Below are positions 1-9,224 of a stretch of DNA of 64,000 nucleotides, in pieces. A program made the translations under genes and the position numbers. The stretch covers positions 35,252 to 99,251 of the forward strand of contig CAZDQL010000012.1 in assembly GCA_964507325.1 (NCBI GenBank), in the 5' to 3' direction. The DNA comes from CAZDQL01 sp964507325 (GTDB taxonomy: Bacteria; Planctomycetota; UBA1135; GCA-002686595). Position 1 is the stretch's first letter. Each line of letters begins with the position of its first letter. Under the pieces are notes generated by a model, which worked only from the letters and a program-made list of their open reading frames with translations, searched no databases and was not told the DNA's origin.

Positions 1-464
1 TGGGCGGCCCGCCAGCGCTCCAGGCGCTCCGCCGGCCAGTCGCCGCTCTCCTCGGCGCGCTCGAGGATCGGTTCGTAGGCCAGCGAGGAGAAGGACGTGA
101 CGAGCAACGTGCCCCGCGCCGTCTCGACCACGCCCGCGTCGCGGTCGTCGATCGGACCGTCGAGCAGCACGCGCGGCCAGCTCCAGCTCGCGCCGTCGTC
201 GTCGGAGCGCTGGATCTCGACCCGCCCGAAGGGGCACACGTGCGCCTCGCGGCCCGCCGAGGAGACGACCAGCAGCTGGCCATTCGAGCGGCGCGCGATC
301 GTCGGCCAGCCGTGGTAGGCCCCCGGACGGTGACTGATGACCTGCGTCTCGAGCACGCGCGACCGCGGCCCGGCGGCCCGGAGGCGGGTCCACGGGGCCG
401 AGATCGCCGTCGAGGCCAGAAGGGCGGAGCGGCGGAGGAAGCTGCGGCGTGTCGCCGGTCTCAT
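1..464 (-). CDS. Tat-exported sialidase/BNR-repeat protein (3' part cut by window edge)
   Basis: Only the first 154 residues are inside the window. The ATG at 464 opens a twin-arginine signal (TRRSFLRR near residues 5-12) followed by a hydrophobic Ala/Ser stretch, so the product should be exported folded by the Tat system. The mature part contains an Asp-box of BNR/sialidase propellers (SDDDGASW) and a preceding strand pattern typical of exo-sialidase-like six-bladed propellers. Planctomycetes carry many such proteins, usually in polysaccharide degradation, but substrate and catalytic residues cannot be judged from this fragment. It is divergent from the DUF2892/MMPL genes. Confidence 0.75.
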   Translation of the reverse strand, partial: MRPATRRSFLRRSALLASTAISAPWTRLRAAGPRSRVLETQVISHRPGAYHGWPTIARRSNGQLLVVSSAGREAHVCPFGRVEIQRSDDDGASWSWPRVLLDGPIDDRDAGVVETARGTLLVTSFSSLAYEPILERAEESGDWPAERLERWRAA

Positions 465-632
465 GCTGGGAACCTCTCTCGGAGGGCCTGCCGCGGGGCG
501 AATCCGGCGGCTCGGGGCCATCGTACGCGCACGTGAGCGAGATTCTTCCCCCACCCGGGAACCCCACGGGGCGTTCGTGTCCCTCCCCAGCTAGACGCTC
601 ACGGTGGGGCGCCGAGGAACAGGAAAGACACA

Positions 633-854
633 ATGGAACGCATCCTTCGCGGCATGGCCGGCACCGTGGTGCTCGGCTCCCTGCTCCTGGCCTGGTCGGC
701 CGGGACCTCCGATCTGTCCCAGGCCTCGTGGCTCTGGCTCACGGCCTTCGCGGGCTTGAACCTCTTGCAGTCGGCTTTCACCGATTGGTGCCCCGCGATG
801 TGGCTGCTCGGCAGAATGGGGGTCGAGCGTTCCTGCCAGAGAGGACCCCAATGA
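633..854 (+). CDS. DUF2892 (YgaP-type) inner membrane protein
   Basis: A 73-residue protein with two hydrophobic segments (about 8-25 and 33-50) and the family pattern WLWLTAFAGLNLLQSAFT followed by CP and a short polar tail. DUF2892 proteins are small inner-membrane proteins of unclear function, sometimes fused to rhodanese domains. An AGGAA/GGAAAG stretch at 616-627 can serve as ribosome binding site. Its TGA overlaps the ATG of the MMPL transporter (ATGA), so the two are probably translationally coupled and may work together. Confidence 0.75.
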   Translation: MERILRGMAGTVVLGSLLLAWSAGTSDLSQASWLWLTAFAGLNLLQSAFTDWCPAMWLLGRMGVERSCQRGPQ

Positions 855-3538
855 AACTCGCACGCTGGGTAGCCGACTTCTCCGTCCACCGCCGGGGCGT
901 GGTCGTCGGCGTGACCCTGCTCGCCACGTTGGCAGTGGGTCTCGTCGCCGCCCTGCCGTCGATCTGGCCCAGCGCTTTCCCGGGCCTGCACGGCGTCGCG
1001 GTCGACACCGATCCCGAGAACATGCTCTCGGAGGATGAGGCTTCGCGCGTCTTCCACCGCGAGATGCGGGAGCTCTTCACCCTGCACGACATCGTCGTCG
1101 TCGGCGTGGTGGACGAAGAGAACCCCGATGGCGTCTTCAACACGCAGGCGTTGGCCAACGTCCACGATCTGGCGGCCTTCGCCGCGACCCTGCGTTGGGA
1201 GGACGACGCAGGGGAGGAGGAAGGGGTGGTCGGCGTCGACCTGCTCGCGCCGTCGACCGTGGACAACATCTCCCAGGGCGGGCTCGGGTCGGTCCGGTTC
1301 GAGTGGCTCATGCCGCAGCCGCCCGCAACCCGCGAGGAAGCCCTCGCCGTGCGCGACAAGGCGCTCGACCTGCCCTTCCTCAACGGGACCCTCGTCTCCG
1401 AGGACGGCCAGGCGCTGGCCCTCTACGTGCCCTTGACCGACAAGCACCTGAGCTACCGCGTCGGTTCCGAGCTCCGCGAGCGCATCGCGACCTACGAGGG
1501 GAGCGAGCAGTACCACATCACCGGGCTGCCGATCGCCGAGGACACCTTCGGCGTCGAGATGTTCATCCAGATGGCCGTCTCCGCCCCGGTGGCGATGCTG
1601 GTGATCTTCCTCTTGATGCTGTGGTTCTTCCGCCGCATCGCCCTCGTGCTCGGGCCGATGATCATCGCCATGGTCTCGGTGATCCTGACCATGGGCGCTC
1701 TGATCGCCGCGGGTCACCCCGTGCACATCATGAGCAGCATGATCCCGATCTTCATCATGCCGATCGCGGTGCTGGACTCGGTACACGTGCTGAGCGAGTT
1801 CTTCGACCGCTACCAGGCCACGCGGGATCGGAAGCGCACGATCCGCACGGTGATGGACGAGCTGTTCACGCCGATGATCTACACCTCGCTGACCTCGGCG
1901 GCCGGTTTCGCGTCTCTGGCATTGACCCCCATCCCGCCGGTGCAGGTCTTCGGCGTGTTCGTCGCGATCGGGATCCTGACCGCCTGGCTCTTGACGATTC
2001 TCTTCATCCCGGCCTACGTGATGTTCCTGCCCCAGAGGATGTTCGAGGGGTTCGGAGCCAGCCACGGCGAGGAAGGTGCTTCGTGGACGTCCCGCTTCCT
2101 GCGCGGCATCGGCCCCCTGACCGCGCGCGCCGCCAAGCCGATCGTCGCGCTCGCCCTGGTCGCGCTGGCGGTCGCCGCCTGGGGGATCTCGCGCATCGAG
2201 ATCAACGACAACCCCGTGAAGTGGTTCGCCCCGGGGCACGAGATCCGCGTCGCGGACAGGGTCCTGAACGACCACTTCGGTGGGACCTACATGGCCTATC
2301 TCTCCCTGACCGCCGAGGAGGAGGAGTGGGACACCGAGGTGTTCGCCCAACGACTCGACGAGCGCCTGCAGGGCGCCGCGGCGGAGCTCGTGGAGGACGG
2401 CTTCCCCGAGCTGACCGTGGGCTTCGACGAGCTGCGCCCGAAGGTCGTGGAGACCGCGCAGGGCGCGGACTCCGCCCCGGCCGCCCTCGACATCCTCGAC
2501 GCGCTCGTCGTCGAACGACTGGAGGGTGCCGAGGGAGACGCGTTCGACTCGTGGGACGAAGTCGGGACGGCGCTCTCCGCCGAGCGGCAGCGAGACCAGG
2601 TCTTCAAGGACCCGGCACTCCTGGCGTGGGTGGTCGGGCTGCAGGCCCACCTGAAGCAGAGTGGCCTGGTCGGTAAGAGCTCCTCGATCGCCGACGTGGT
2701 GCAGACGGTGCACCGGGAGCTCTTCCTGGGCGAGCCGGAGCAGTACCGCATCCCCGACTCGAGCGCCGCCGTCGCCCAGTGCCTCATCACCTACCAGAGC
2801 AGCCACCGCCCCGATGACCTGTGGCACTTCGTCACCCCCTCCTACCGCAACGCGAGCCTGTGGCTGCAGCTCACGAGCGGCGACAACCGCGACATGGTCG
2901 CCGTGCACGAGGCGGTAGAGGCCTACGTCGCGACCACGCCGGCCCCGGTGGGGCTCCGGCACGAGTGGTTCGGCCTGACCCACATCAACGTGGTCTGGCA
3001 GGACAAGATGGTCGCCGGCATGCTCGATGCCCTGGGCGGAGCGTTCCTGGTCGTCCTGATCCTGATGGCGGCCCTATTCCGCTCATTCCTATGGGGTTTG
3101 TTGGCGATGGTCCCGCTGACGTTGACGATCGCCATCGTCTACGGCGTGGTCGGTCTGGTCGGCAAGCCCTACGACATGCCGGTCGCCGTCCTGTCGTCGT
3201 TGGCGCTGGGGCTGGCCGTGGACTTCGCCATCCACCTTTTGGCGCGCGCACGCCGGGTGCGCGAGGAAGTTGGATCGTGGCGGGAGGCCCTGCCGGTGAT
3301 CTTCGACGAACCGGCGCGGGCCATCGCGCGCAACGTGGTCGTGATCGCGGTCGGCTTCCTGCCGCTGCTCTTCGCGCCGCTCGTACCCTATCAGACGGTC
3401 GGCGTGCTGCTGGCCGCGATCCTCGGCGTGTCCGGCCTCGCGACCCTGCTGCTCCTGCCCGCCGTGATCGGCCTGGCCGAGCGCTGGCTGTTCCGCTCAG
3501 CGGCGGCGGCACCCGCCCCTGCAACCGATGAAGTTTGA
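851..3538 (+). CDS. MMPL/RND-superfamily transporter (HAE3/Patched-like)
   Basis: An 895-residue transporter with the classic duplicated architecture: TM1 at about 12-35, a large periplasmic loop, five clustered TM segments at about 235-400, then a second TM, loop and TM cluster ending near residue 880. Such proteins use the proton gradient to move hydrophobic molecules (lipids, hopanoids, lipopeptides) out of the inner membrane. The start is the ATG at 851, which overlaps the upstream stop; the frame stays open further upstream but without membrane-protein character. A LolA-like periplasmic protein and a beta-barrel follow, which suggests export across the whole envelope. The substrate is unknown. 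Confidence 0.85.
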   Translation: MKLARWVADFSVHRRGVVVGVTLLATLAVGLVAALPSIWPSAFPGLHGVAVDTDPENMLSEDEASRVFHREMRELFTLHDIVVVGVVDEENPDGVFNTQALANVHDLAAFAATLRWEDDAGEEEGVVGVDLLAPSTVDNISQGGLGSVRFEWLMPQPPATREEALAVRDKALDLPFLNGTLVSEDGQALALYVPLTDKHLSYRVGSELRERIATYEGSEQYHITGLPIAEDTFGVEMFIQMAVSAPVAMLVIFLLMLWFFRRIALVLGPMIIAMVSVILTMGALIAAGHPVHIMSSMIPIFIMPIAVLDSVHVLSEFFDRYQATRDRKRTIRTVMDELFTPMIYTSLTSAAGFASLALTPIPPVQVFGVFVAIGILTAWLLTILFIPAYVMFLPQRMFEGFGASHGEEGASWTSRFLRGIGPLTARAAKPIVALALVALAVAAWGISRIEINDNPVKWFAPGHEIRVADRVLNDHFGGTYMAYLSLTAEEEEWDTEVFAQRLDERLQGAAAELVEDGFPELTVGFDELRPKVVETAQGADSAPAALDILDALVVERLEGAEGDAFDSWDEVGTALSAERQRDQVFKDPALLAWVVGLQAHLKQSGLVGKSSSIADVVQTVHRELFLGEPEQYRIPDSSAAVAQCLITYQSSHRPDDLWHFVTPSYRNASLWLQLTSGDNRDMVAVHEAVEAYVATTPAPVGLRHEWFGLTHINVVWQDKMVAGMLDALGGAFLVVLILMAALFRSFLWGLLAMVPLTLTIAIVYGVVGLVGKPYDMPVAVLSSLALGLAVDFAIHLLARARRVREEVGSWREALPVIFDEPARAIARNVVVIAVGFLPLLFAPLVPYQTVGVLLAAILGVSGLATLLLLPAVIGLAERWLFRSAAAAPAPATDEV

Positions 3539-3559
3539 CCGACGAGGGAGGACGAAACG

Positions 3560-4411
3560 ATGAGACGACACCTTGCGACACTGCTCTTCGCCGCGACTCT
3601 CGCGGCGCCGATCTTCGCCCAGGAGGAGGCCTCCGCAGCCGAACCGACCGTCGACAAGATCGTCGCCGAGGCGAACCGCGTCAGCTACTACCAGGGGCGG
3701 GACGGCCGTTCCCAGGTCAAGATGGTGATCGTCGACGCCCAGGGCCGTGAACGCGTGCGCGAGATGACGATCCTGCGCCGCGACGAGCCGAAGCCCGGTG
3801 GGGCCGAGGAAGGCGCGCAAGGCAAGCCGGACGACTCCTACGCCGGCGAGCAGCAGTTCTACGTGCGCTTCAGCCGTCCGGCGGACGTGGACAAGACCAC
3901 CTTCCTGGTGTGGAAGAAGCCCGGCGAGGACGACGACCGCTGGCTCTACCTACCGGCCCTCGACCTGGTGAAGCGCGTCTCCTCCGCGGACAAGCGCAGC
4001 AGCTTCGTCGGCTCCCACTTCTTCTACGAAGACGTCTCGGGCCGCCACATCGCGGCCGACGCCCACGAGCTGGTCGAGACCTCCAAGACCTACTACGTGG
4101 TCGAGTCGAAGCCGAAGGACGAGGGGAGCGTCGAGTTTTCCTCCTACAAGATGTGGATCCACCGCGGGAGCATGCTGGTGGTCAAGGTCGAGTTCCGGGA
4201 CAAACAGGGTGAGGTCTACCGCACCTACGATGCCCTGGCGGTCGAGAAGATCCAGGGCTACCAGACGGTCACCAAGGCCAAGATGACCGACCTGAGGACC
4301 AAGGGGCACACGACCGTCACCTACAGCGACGTGGCCTACGATCTGGGCCTGCCGGAGGAGATCTTCACCGAGCGGTACCTGCGGCGCGCTCCGCGCAAGT
4401 GGATGCGGTGA
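3560..4411 (+). CDS. LolA-like outer membrane lipoprotein-sorting family protein
   Basis: A 283-residue protein with a clear Sec signal (MRRHLATLLFAATLAAPIFA, cleavage before QE). The body matches the LolA-like 'outer membrane lipoprotein-sorting' family: a central YVRFSRPADVDKTTFLVWKK segment followed by LYLPAL, RVSSADKRSSFVGSHFFYED and a C-terminal E(K/R)IxGY pattern. The family forms a half-barrel that carries lipids or lipoproteins through the periplasm. It lies 21 nt after the MMPL gene, and its TGA overlaps the ATG of the beta-barrel gene (TGATG). I infer that it shuttles a hydrophobic cargo between the two. Confidence 0.8.
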   Translation: MRRHLATLLFAATLAAPIFAQEEASAAEPTVDKIVAEANRVSYYQGRDGRSQVKMVIVDAQGRERVREMTILRRDEPKPGGAEEGAQGKPDDSYAGEQQFYVRFSRPADVDKTTFLVWKKPGEDDDRWLYLPALDLVKRVSSADKRSSFVGSHFFYEDVSGRHIAADAHELVETSKTYYVVESKPKDEGSVEFSSYKMWIHRGSMLVVKVEFRDKQGEVYRTYDALAVEKIQGYQTVTKAKMTDLRTKGHTTVTYSDVAYDLGLPEEIFTERYLRRAPRKWMR

Positions 4412-5880
4412 TGCGGGCGGCGATTGCGCTCTTGTTGGCGGGGTTCGCCGCCGCCCAGGAGCCCGAGCTTCCGGTCGGGCTCGACGAAGCCCAGGAGGAA
4501 CCCCAGGAAGAGGTGACCGAGGAGCCCGAGCTGCCCCTCGGCTTGGGAGGGGAAGAGCCCGGCCTGCCGGCGGGTCTCGGTGAGCAAGAGCCGGAGTTGC
4601 CCAGCGGCTTGGGAGACGATTCTTCCGAGACGCCCAGCCTCGAGTCGGACGACGACGACGAACCCCTCATCCCGACTCCCACCGGCTTCCTCGAGGCGCG
4701 CTCCGGCGTTCGCACGCAGAGTGACCCCCACGAGCGCCGCGCGTCGATCTCCGAGGCGCGGCTGCACCTCGACTTCGAGCGCATGTACGAGTCTGCGGTC
4801 CTGCGCCTCGCCGCCGACCTCTTGGCCGATGGTCTGGCGCGCACCTGGCGCCCCGATCTCGAGACGGGGGAAGGCTCCCTCGACCTGCGCGAGGCCAACG
4901 TCTCGCTGAGTCCGCACCCGTCGATGGACCTCAAGGTCGGCCGTCAGGTGTTGACCTGGGGCACGGGGGACCTGGTGTTCATCAACGACATGTTTCCCAA
5001 GGACTGGGTCTCTTTCTTCGTGGGTCGCGACGACGAGTACCTGAAGGCTCCGTCGGACGCGGTCAAGCTGGGGCTGTTCTCCGACGCCGCCAATCTGGAG
5101 GTGGCCTACACCCCGCGCTTCGACCCCGATCGCTTCATCACCGGCGAGCGCCTCTCCTACTACGACCCCGCGCTCGGGCGCACCGCCGGGCGCGACGCGA
5201 TCCAGGATCCGCTCGTCCCCGACGACTGGTTCAGCGACGACGAGTTGGCGCTCCGGGTGTCGCGCAACGTGGGGCGGTACGAGTTGGCCGCGTACGGCTA
5301 CTGGGGTCGCTGGAAGAGCCCCGCCGGCATGGACCCGGACACGGGTCGCGGGACCTTCCCGCGCCTGAACACCTACGGCGCCAGCGCGCGCACCCAGATG
5401 GGGGGCGGCATCGCCAACGTCGAGGTCGGCTACTACGACTCGCGCCAGGATCCGGACGGCGACGACCCGCTGGTCGACAACTCCCAGATCCGCACGCTGA
5501 TCGGCTTCGAGCGCGACCTGCCCGAGCTCACCCACGATCTCACCCTGGGGGTGCAGTACTACGTCGAGGCGCTGCTCGACCACGACGACTACCAGCGCAC
5601 GAAGCCGGCGGAGATACCGGAGCGCGACGAGCTGCGCCACCTGATCACGACCCGCGTGACCAAGCAGTTCCTCGAACAGCGCCTGCGCGTGTCGCTCTTC
5701 GGGTACTTCAGTCCCAGCGACGACGACGTCTACGTCCGCACGAGCGCCAACTACGCCATCGACGACTCCTGGTCGGTCATGTGCGGCGTGAACCTCTTCG
5801 CCGGCGACGACGAGCACACCTTCTTCGGTCAATTCGAGGACAACACCAACGTCTGGTTCGGCTTGCGCTTCGGGTTCTGA
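4411..5880 (+). CDS. DUF1302-like outer membrane beta-barrel with Pro/Leu-rich repeat N-terminus
   Basis: A 489-residue protein with a very short signal (MRAAIALLLAGFAAA). Next comes an acidic low-complexity region (about 17-75) with repeats of the type ELPxGLG, then a barrel-like region with alternating amphipathic strands, including a KVGRQVLTWGTGD motif as in DUF1302/Alginate-export-type porins, and a terminal aromatic residue (RFGF). A GTG at 4399 is in frame, but the ATG at 4411 overlaps the previous stop and begins the signal peptide, so it is preferred. It probably forms the outer membrane exit or receptor of the MMPL/LolA-like set. Confidence 0.7.
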   Translation: MRAAIALLLAGFAAAQEPELPVGLDEAQEEPQEEVTEEPELPLGLGGEEPGLPAGLGEQEPELPSGLGDDSSETPSLESDDDDEPLIPTPTGFLEARSGVRTQSDPHERRASISEARLHLDFERMYESAVLRLAADLLADGLARTWRPDLETGEGSLDLREANVSLSPHPSMDLKVGRQVLTWGTGDLVFINDMFPKDWVSFFVGRDDEYLKAPSDAVKLGLFSDAANLEVAYTPRFDPDRFITGERLSYYDPALGRTAGRDAIQDPLVPDDWFSDDELALRVSRNVGRYELAAYGYWGRWKSPAGMDPDTGRGTFPRLNTYGASARTQMGGGIANVEVGYYDSRQDPDGDDPLVDNSQIRTLIGFERDLPELTHDLTLGVQYYVEALLDHDDYQRTKPAEIPERDELRHLITTRVTKQFLEQRLRVSLFGYFSPSDDDVYVRTSANYAIDDSWSVMCGVNLFAGDDEHTFFGQFEDNTNVWFGLRFGF

Positions 5881-5999
5881 GGGAACCGGAAGGGTCCGAT
5901 ACGGGCGGGGAATCGAGTTGGTGAAACCCCGCCACGGAACGACGTAGGGGTCGTATCCTCAGGGGGACAGACCACGCTTCTGGCTCAAGGAGTCCGGCC

Positions 6000-8378
6000 A
6001 TGGGTATGCGCCCCCCCCTCCGTGCACCTCTCGTCCTGAGTGGCCTCTTCCTGTCGATCTCCACCGCGGCTGCCGTCACGCTGACGGCCCTGGAAGTTCC
6101 CCCCGAAGTCGAGCTCCCCGGCACGCAGCCACACGAGGTCGGGAGCCTGAGCACGCCGGAGCAGTGCGACAACTGCCACGGTGGCTACGCGCTCGAAGTC
6201 GAGCCGGCGCACAACTGGCGCGGCAGCCTGATGTCGCAGGCATCGACCGATCCCTTGTTCTGGGCGACGGTGGCGGTCAGCGAGCAGGACTTCGACGGAG
6301 CGGGCGACCTCTGCCTGCGCTGCCACATCGCCGACGGCTGGCTGGGGGGTCGCTCGACCCCGACCGACGGCTCCGACATGGGCAACCACGACGCAGGCGG
6401 CGTCTCTTGCCACCAGTGCCACCGCCTCGTGAACCCCGACGGCAGTGAGCATCCTGGCGTTCAGAACGCGCCCTACCTTGCGCACGACGAGGGCACGCCC
6501 GCCGAGGGCTACTACGGCAGCGGGATGATGGTCCTGATCGGCGACGACGTCCGCATGGGCCCCTACTCGGACGCGGGCTCGAACAACCACGACACGGCGA
6601 AGTCCCTCTTCCACCGCAGCGGCGAGTTCTGTGGAACGTGCCACGACGTCTCGAACCCCGTGACCGGCAACCTGGCGCACAACAACGGCTCGATGGTGCC
6701 CCTCGATCCGGGGACCTTCGATGGAGTCCTGGGCGGGTCAGTGGATGGCAAGGCCGGCTTCAACAACTTCCCGTGGGCCTACGGCACCGTCGAGCGCACC
6801 TACAGCGAATGGCGCCTGAGCACGCTCTCGACGACGCTCGTCGACGACTACGACGGGTTGCCGGAGGAGCTGCAAGAGGGGGCGATCGAGGAGGCCTGGG
6901 TCGCGGCGATGGCCTCCAGCGCCGACGGCAACTACCTCGACGGTGACCCGCGGTACTTCACCTGCCAGACCTGTCACATGCGGCCCACGTCGGGCAAGGG
7001 TGCCAAGCAGAACTCCGCGCCGGTGCGCGACGACCTGCCGCACCACGACATGACGGGTGGCAGCGTCTGGATGCCGGACGCCGTGCAGTGGCTCGATCAG
7101 AACGGCGGACTGCAGCTCGGCGGCCCTCTCTCGGACGATGAGATCGACGGCCTGAACGCCGGCAAGGCCCGCGCGCTGCACAACCTCGAGACGGCGGCCG
7201 AGCTCGAGGTCGAGGGGGACGTCATGCAGGTCGTCAACCTGACGGGTCACAAACTCCCCACCGGCTACCCGGAGGGGCGACGCATGTGGCTCAACGTCCG
7301 TTGGCTCGACTCCGGCGGAGGGCTTCTGCGCGAGGACGGTGAGTACGGCGACCTGGCGGTCCAGATCGACGGCGCGCCGGCGACCGTGCGCACGTTGCTC
7401 GACCCCGACGACCCGAACCTGCGGATGTACGAGATCCACCCGGGCATGACGCAGGAGTGGGCGCAGCAGCTCGTAGGCCTCGGCTACCCCACCACCATGG
7501 CCCTGACCTACGACCGGGAGACTGGCGACGTGGTCGAGACCCTGGGCGACCTGGCTGGGGCGGCTCCGGGCACCGTCTTGTACACGTACCACTTCGCACT
7601 GAACAACGTGACGGTGAGCGATACGCGCATCCCGCCCTACGGGCTGCCCTACGACGAGGCGCTGGAGCGCAGCATCCTGCCGGTGCCGGCGAACCAGTAC
7701 GGGGACCCGGGGCCGGGAGGCACCTACGAGCACGCGGACGAGTTCACGCTCGATCCGCCGACAGGGGCCAAGACCGCCGAGCTGCGCCTCCTCTACCAAT
7801 CGACGAGTTGGGAGTTCCTCCAGTTCCTGGAGCTCGCGAACGATGGCAGCGTCTCCTTCCTCGCGGATACGGGTCTGCGCCTGCGCCAGGCCTGGCAGGC
7901 CACGGGCATGGCGGAGCCGGTCGTCATGGCGACCGAGGCCTGGCAGGCAGGCGACGACGAGCTCGGCACGCGCTACTGCAGCCCGGCGGTCGACAACTCG
8001 AGTGGACAGCCCGGCATGGTGCATGCGTGGGGTAGCGACGACGTCTCCGATCAGGACCTCACCCTGACCGCCGACCAGCTTCCGCCGAACCAGTTCGGCT
8101 ACTTCCTCGTGTCGGACACCCAGGGCTTCGTCGCGAACCCCGGTGGCTCGCAGGGGAATCTCTGCCTCGACGGCACGGTCGGTCGCTTCGTGAACCAGGT
8201 GCAGAGCTCGGGCCCATCGGGGACCTTCGGCATCACGGTGGACATGACGAGCCTTCCCGCTCCGCTCGACGTCCCCATCCAGCCTGGCGATACCTGGAAC
8301 TTCACGACCTGGTTCCGGGACAAGAACCCGACCTCCACGTCGAACTTCACCGACGGCGTGTCCGTGACGTTCTCATGA
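6000..8378 (+). CDS. Secreted pentaheme c-type cytochrome with planctomycete C-terminal module
   Basis: A 792-residue exported protein with an N-terminal hydrophobic signal (residues 8-26). Five CxxCH heme-binding motifs are visible at C56, C105, C137, C211 and C322, all in the first 330 residues. The arrangement resembles the multiheme cytochrome c family used in periplasmic or extracellular electron transfer. The middle part (about 330-650) has no recognised domain. The last 140 residues end in NFTTWFRDKNPTS and SNFTDGVSVTF, a module also found at the end of the FG-GAP protein at 50674-53880. AAGGAG at 5988-5993 supports the ATG. No haem-maturation or reductase genes are adjacent, so the partner is unknown. 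Confidence 0.8.
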   Translation: MGMRPPLRAPLVLSGLFLSISTAAAVTLTALEVPPEVELPGTQPHEVGSLSTPEQCDNCHGGYALEVEPAHNWRGSLMSQASTDPLFWATVAVSEQDFDGAGDLCLRCHIADGWLGGRSTPTDGSDMGNHDAGGVSCHQCHRLVNPDGSEHPGVQNAPYLAHDEGTPAEGYYGSGMMVLIGDDVRMGPYSDAGSNNHDTAKSLFHRSGEFCGTCHDVSNPVTGNLAHNNGSMVPLDPGTFDGVLGGSVDGKAGFNNFPWAYGTVERTYSEWRLSTLSTTLVDDYDGLPEELQEGAIEEAWVAAMASSADGNYLDGDPRYFTCQTCHMRPTSGKGAKQNSAPVRDDLPHHDMTGGSVWMPDAVQWLDQNGGLQLGGPLSDDEIDGLNAGKARALHNLETAAELEVEGDVMQVVNLTGHKLPTGYPEGRRMWLNVRWLDSGGGLLREDGEYGDLAVQIDGAPATVRTLLDPDDPNLRMYEIHPGMTQEWAQQLVGLGYPTTMALTYDRETGDVVETLGDLAGAAPGTVLYTYHFALNNVTVSDTRIPPYGLPYDEALERSILPVPANQYGDPGPGGTYEHADEFTLDPPTGAKTAELRLLYQSTSWEFLQFLELANDGSVSFLADTGLRLRQAWQATGMAEPVVMATEAWQAGDDELGTRYCSPAVDNSSGQPGMVHAWGSDDVSDQDLTLTADQLPPNQFGYFLVSDTQGFVANPGGSQGNLCLDGTVGRFVNQVQSSGPSGTFGITVDMTSLPAPLDVPIQPGDTWNFTTWFRDKNPTSTSNFTDGVSVTFS

Positions 8379-8439
8379 CCTGACGCGGCGGGTAATCGCA
8401 ACGTCATCCACGCCACGACGGCGCCGTCAAGATCATCTC

Positions 8440-8460
8440 GGTGGACGAATCCTCTCCACC
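8440..8460 (+). other. Hairpin between cytochrome and acidic secreted protein
   Basis: GGTGGA (8440-8445) pairs with TCCACC (8455-8460) around a 9-nt loop. There is no T-run after it, so it is a weak terminator candidate or a leader structure of the gene at 8488. Confidence 0.25.
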
Positions 8461-8487
8461 CTGACTCCACAAGAAGGAACCACCGAG

Positions 8488-9216
8488 ATGCAGAGAATCA
8501 CAAAGACATCGGCCATCCTCCTCACGCCCGTCATCGCCCTCACCCTCGCCGCCGCTCCCGACGATGGCGACGAGGTGGAGCTCGACGAGGCGGAGGTGTT
8601 CATCGAGTACAACTCCACCGACGGGGACTTCGGGATCCAGTTCTTCTGGGACGGCGAGCCCTGGAAGAAGATGAACGTCCTGAGGCCCGACGAGAAGGCG
8701 ATCCTGAGGGTGCGCGCCAGCAAGAACCTGGCCCTCCAGGGGCTCACCGAGGGCTTCTTCGAGAGCGCCGAGCCCTCGGTGGACGAGCTCTCCATGGACG
8801 AGTTCCTCGAGCGCTTCCCCGAAGGCGAATACGAGTTCGAGGGCCGGACCCTCGAGGGGGACGAGCTCGAAGGGGAGACAGACTTCACCCACACGCTCCC
8901 GGCCCCGCCCGAGAACCTCTACCCCGCCGAGGACGACAGCATCGACTCCACGCAGCCGCTCGACCTCAGCCTCAACCCCGTCACGACGGACCTGAACGGC
9001 GATCCGCTGGATCCGGAGCTCTACGAGGTCATCCTCGAGCACGAGGGGGAGCTGCTGCGCGTGTTCAGCATCATCCTGGAAGGGGACTTCGGCAGGCCCA
9101 TGGTGACCGTCCCGCCGCAGTTCCTGCACCCCGATCAAGAGTACAAGCTCGAGGTGATCGTCCAGGAGGAGAGCGGCAACAAGACCATCTCCGAGACCAC
9201 CTTCACGACCTACTAG
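8488..9216 (+). CDS. Acidic secreted protein of unknown function
   Basis: A 242-residue protein with a Sec signal (about residues 1-23, ALTLAAAP). The mature part is unusually acidic: Glu- and Asp-rich with many EGDELEGE-type stretches. Its C-terminal third looks like a beta-sandwich resembling a bacterial Ig/FnIII fold (DPELYEVILEHEGELLRVF, then EYKLEVIVQEE). I do not recognise a named family. An AAGAAGGA stretch before the ATG gives a good ribosome binding site. The next gene starts 8 nt after the stop in the same direction, so the two are probably co-transcribed. A structural or calcium-binding surface role would fit but is speculation. Confidence 0.65.
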   Translation: MQRITKTSAILLTPVIALTLAAAPDDGDEVELDEAEVFIEYNSTDGDFGIQFFWDGEPWKKMNVLRPDEKAILRVRASKNLALQGLTEGFFESAEPSVDELSMDEFLERFPEGEYEFEGRTLEGDELEGETDFTHTLPAPPENLYPAEDDSIDSTQPLDLSLNPVTTDLNGDPLDPELYEVILEHEGELLRVFSIILEGDFGRPMVTVPPQFLHPDQEYKLEVIVQEESGNKTISETTFTTY

Positions 9217-9224
9217 CGGGACCG

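Noticed and set aside
599..2983. A 794-codon minus-strand open frame opposite the MMPL gene
   Set aside because: Its composition is Arg/His/Gly/Asp-rich without domains, as expected for the complement of a GC-rich gene; the plus strand encodes a clear transporter. The same applies to minus-strand frames at 4336-5832, 6738-8024 and 59021-60886.
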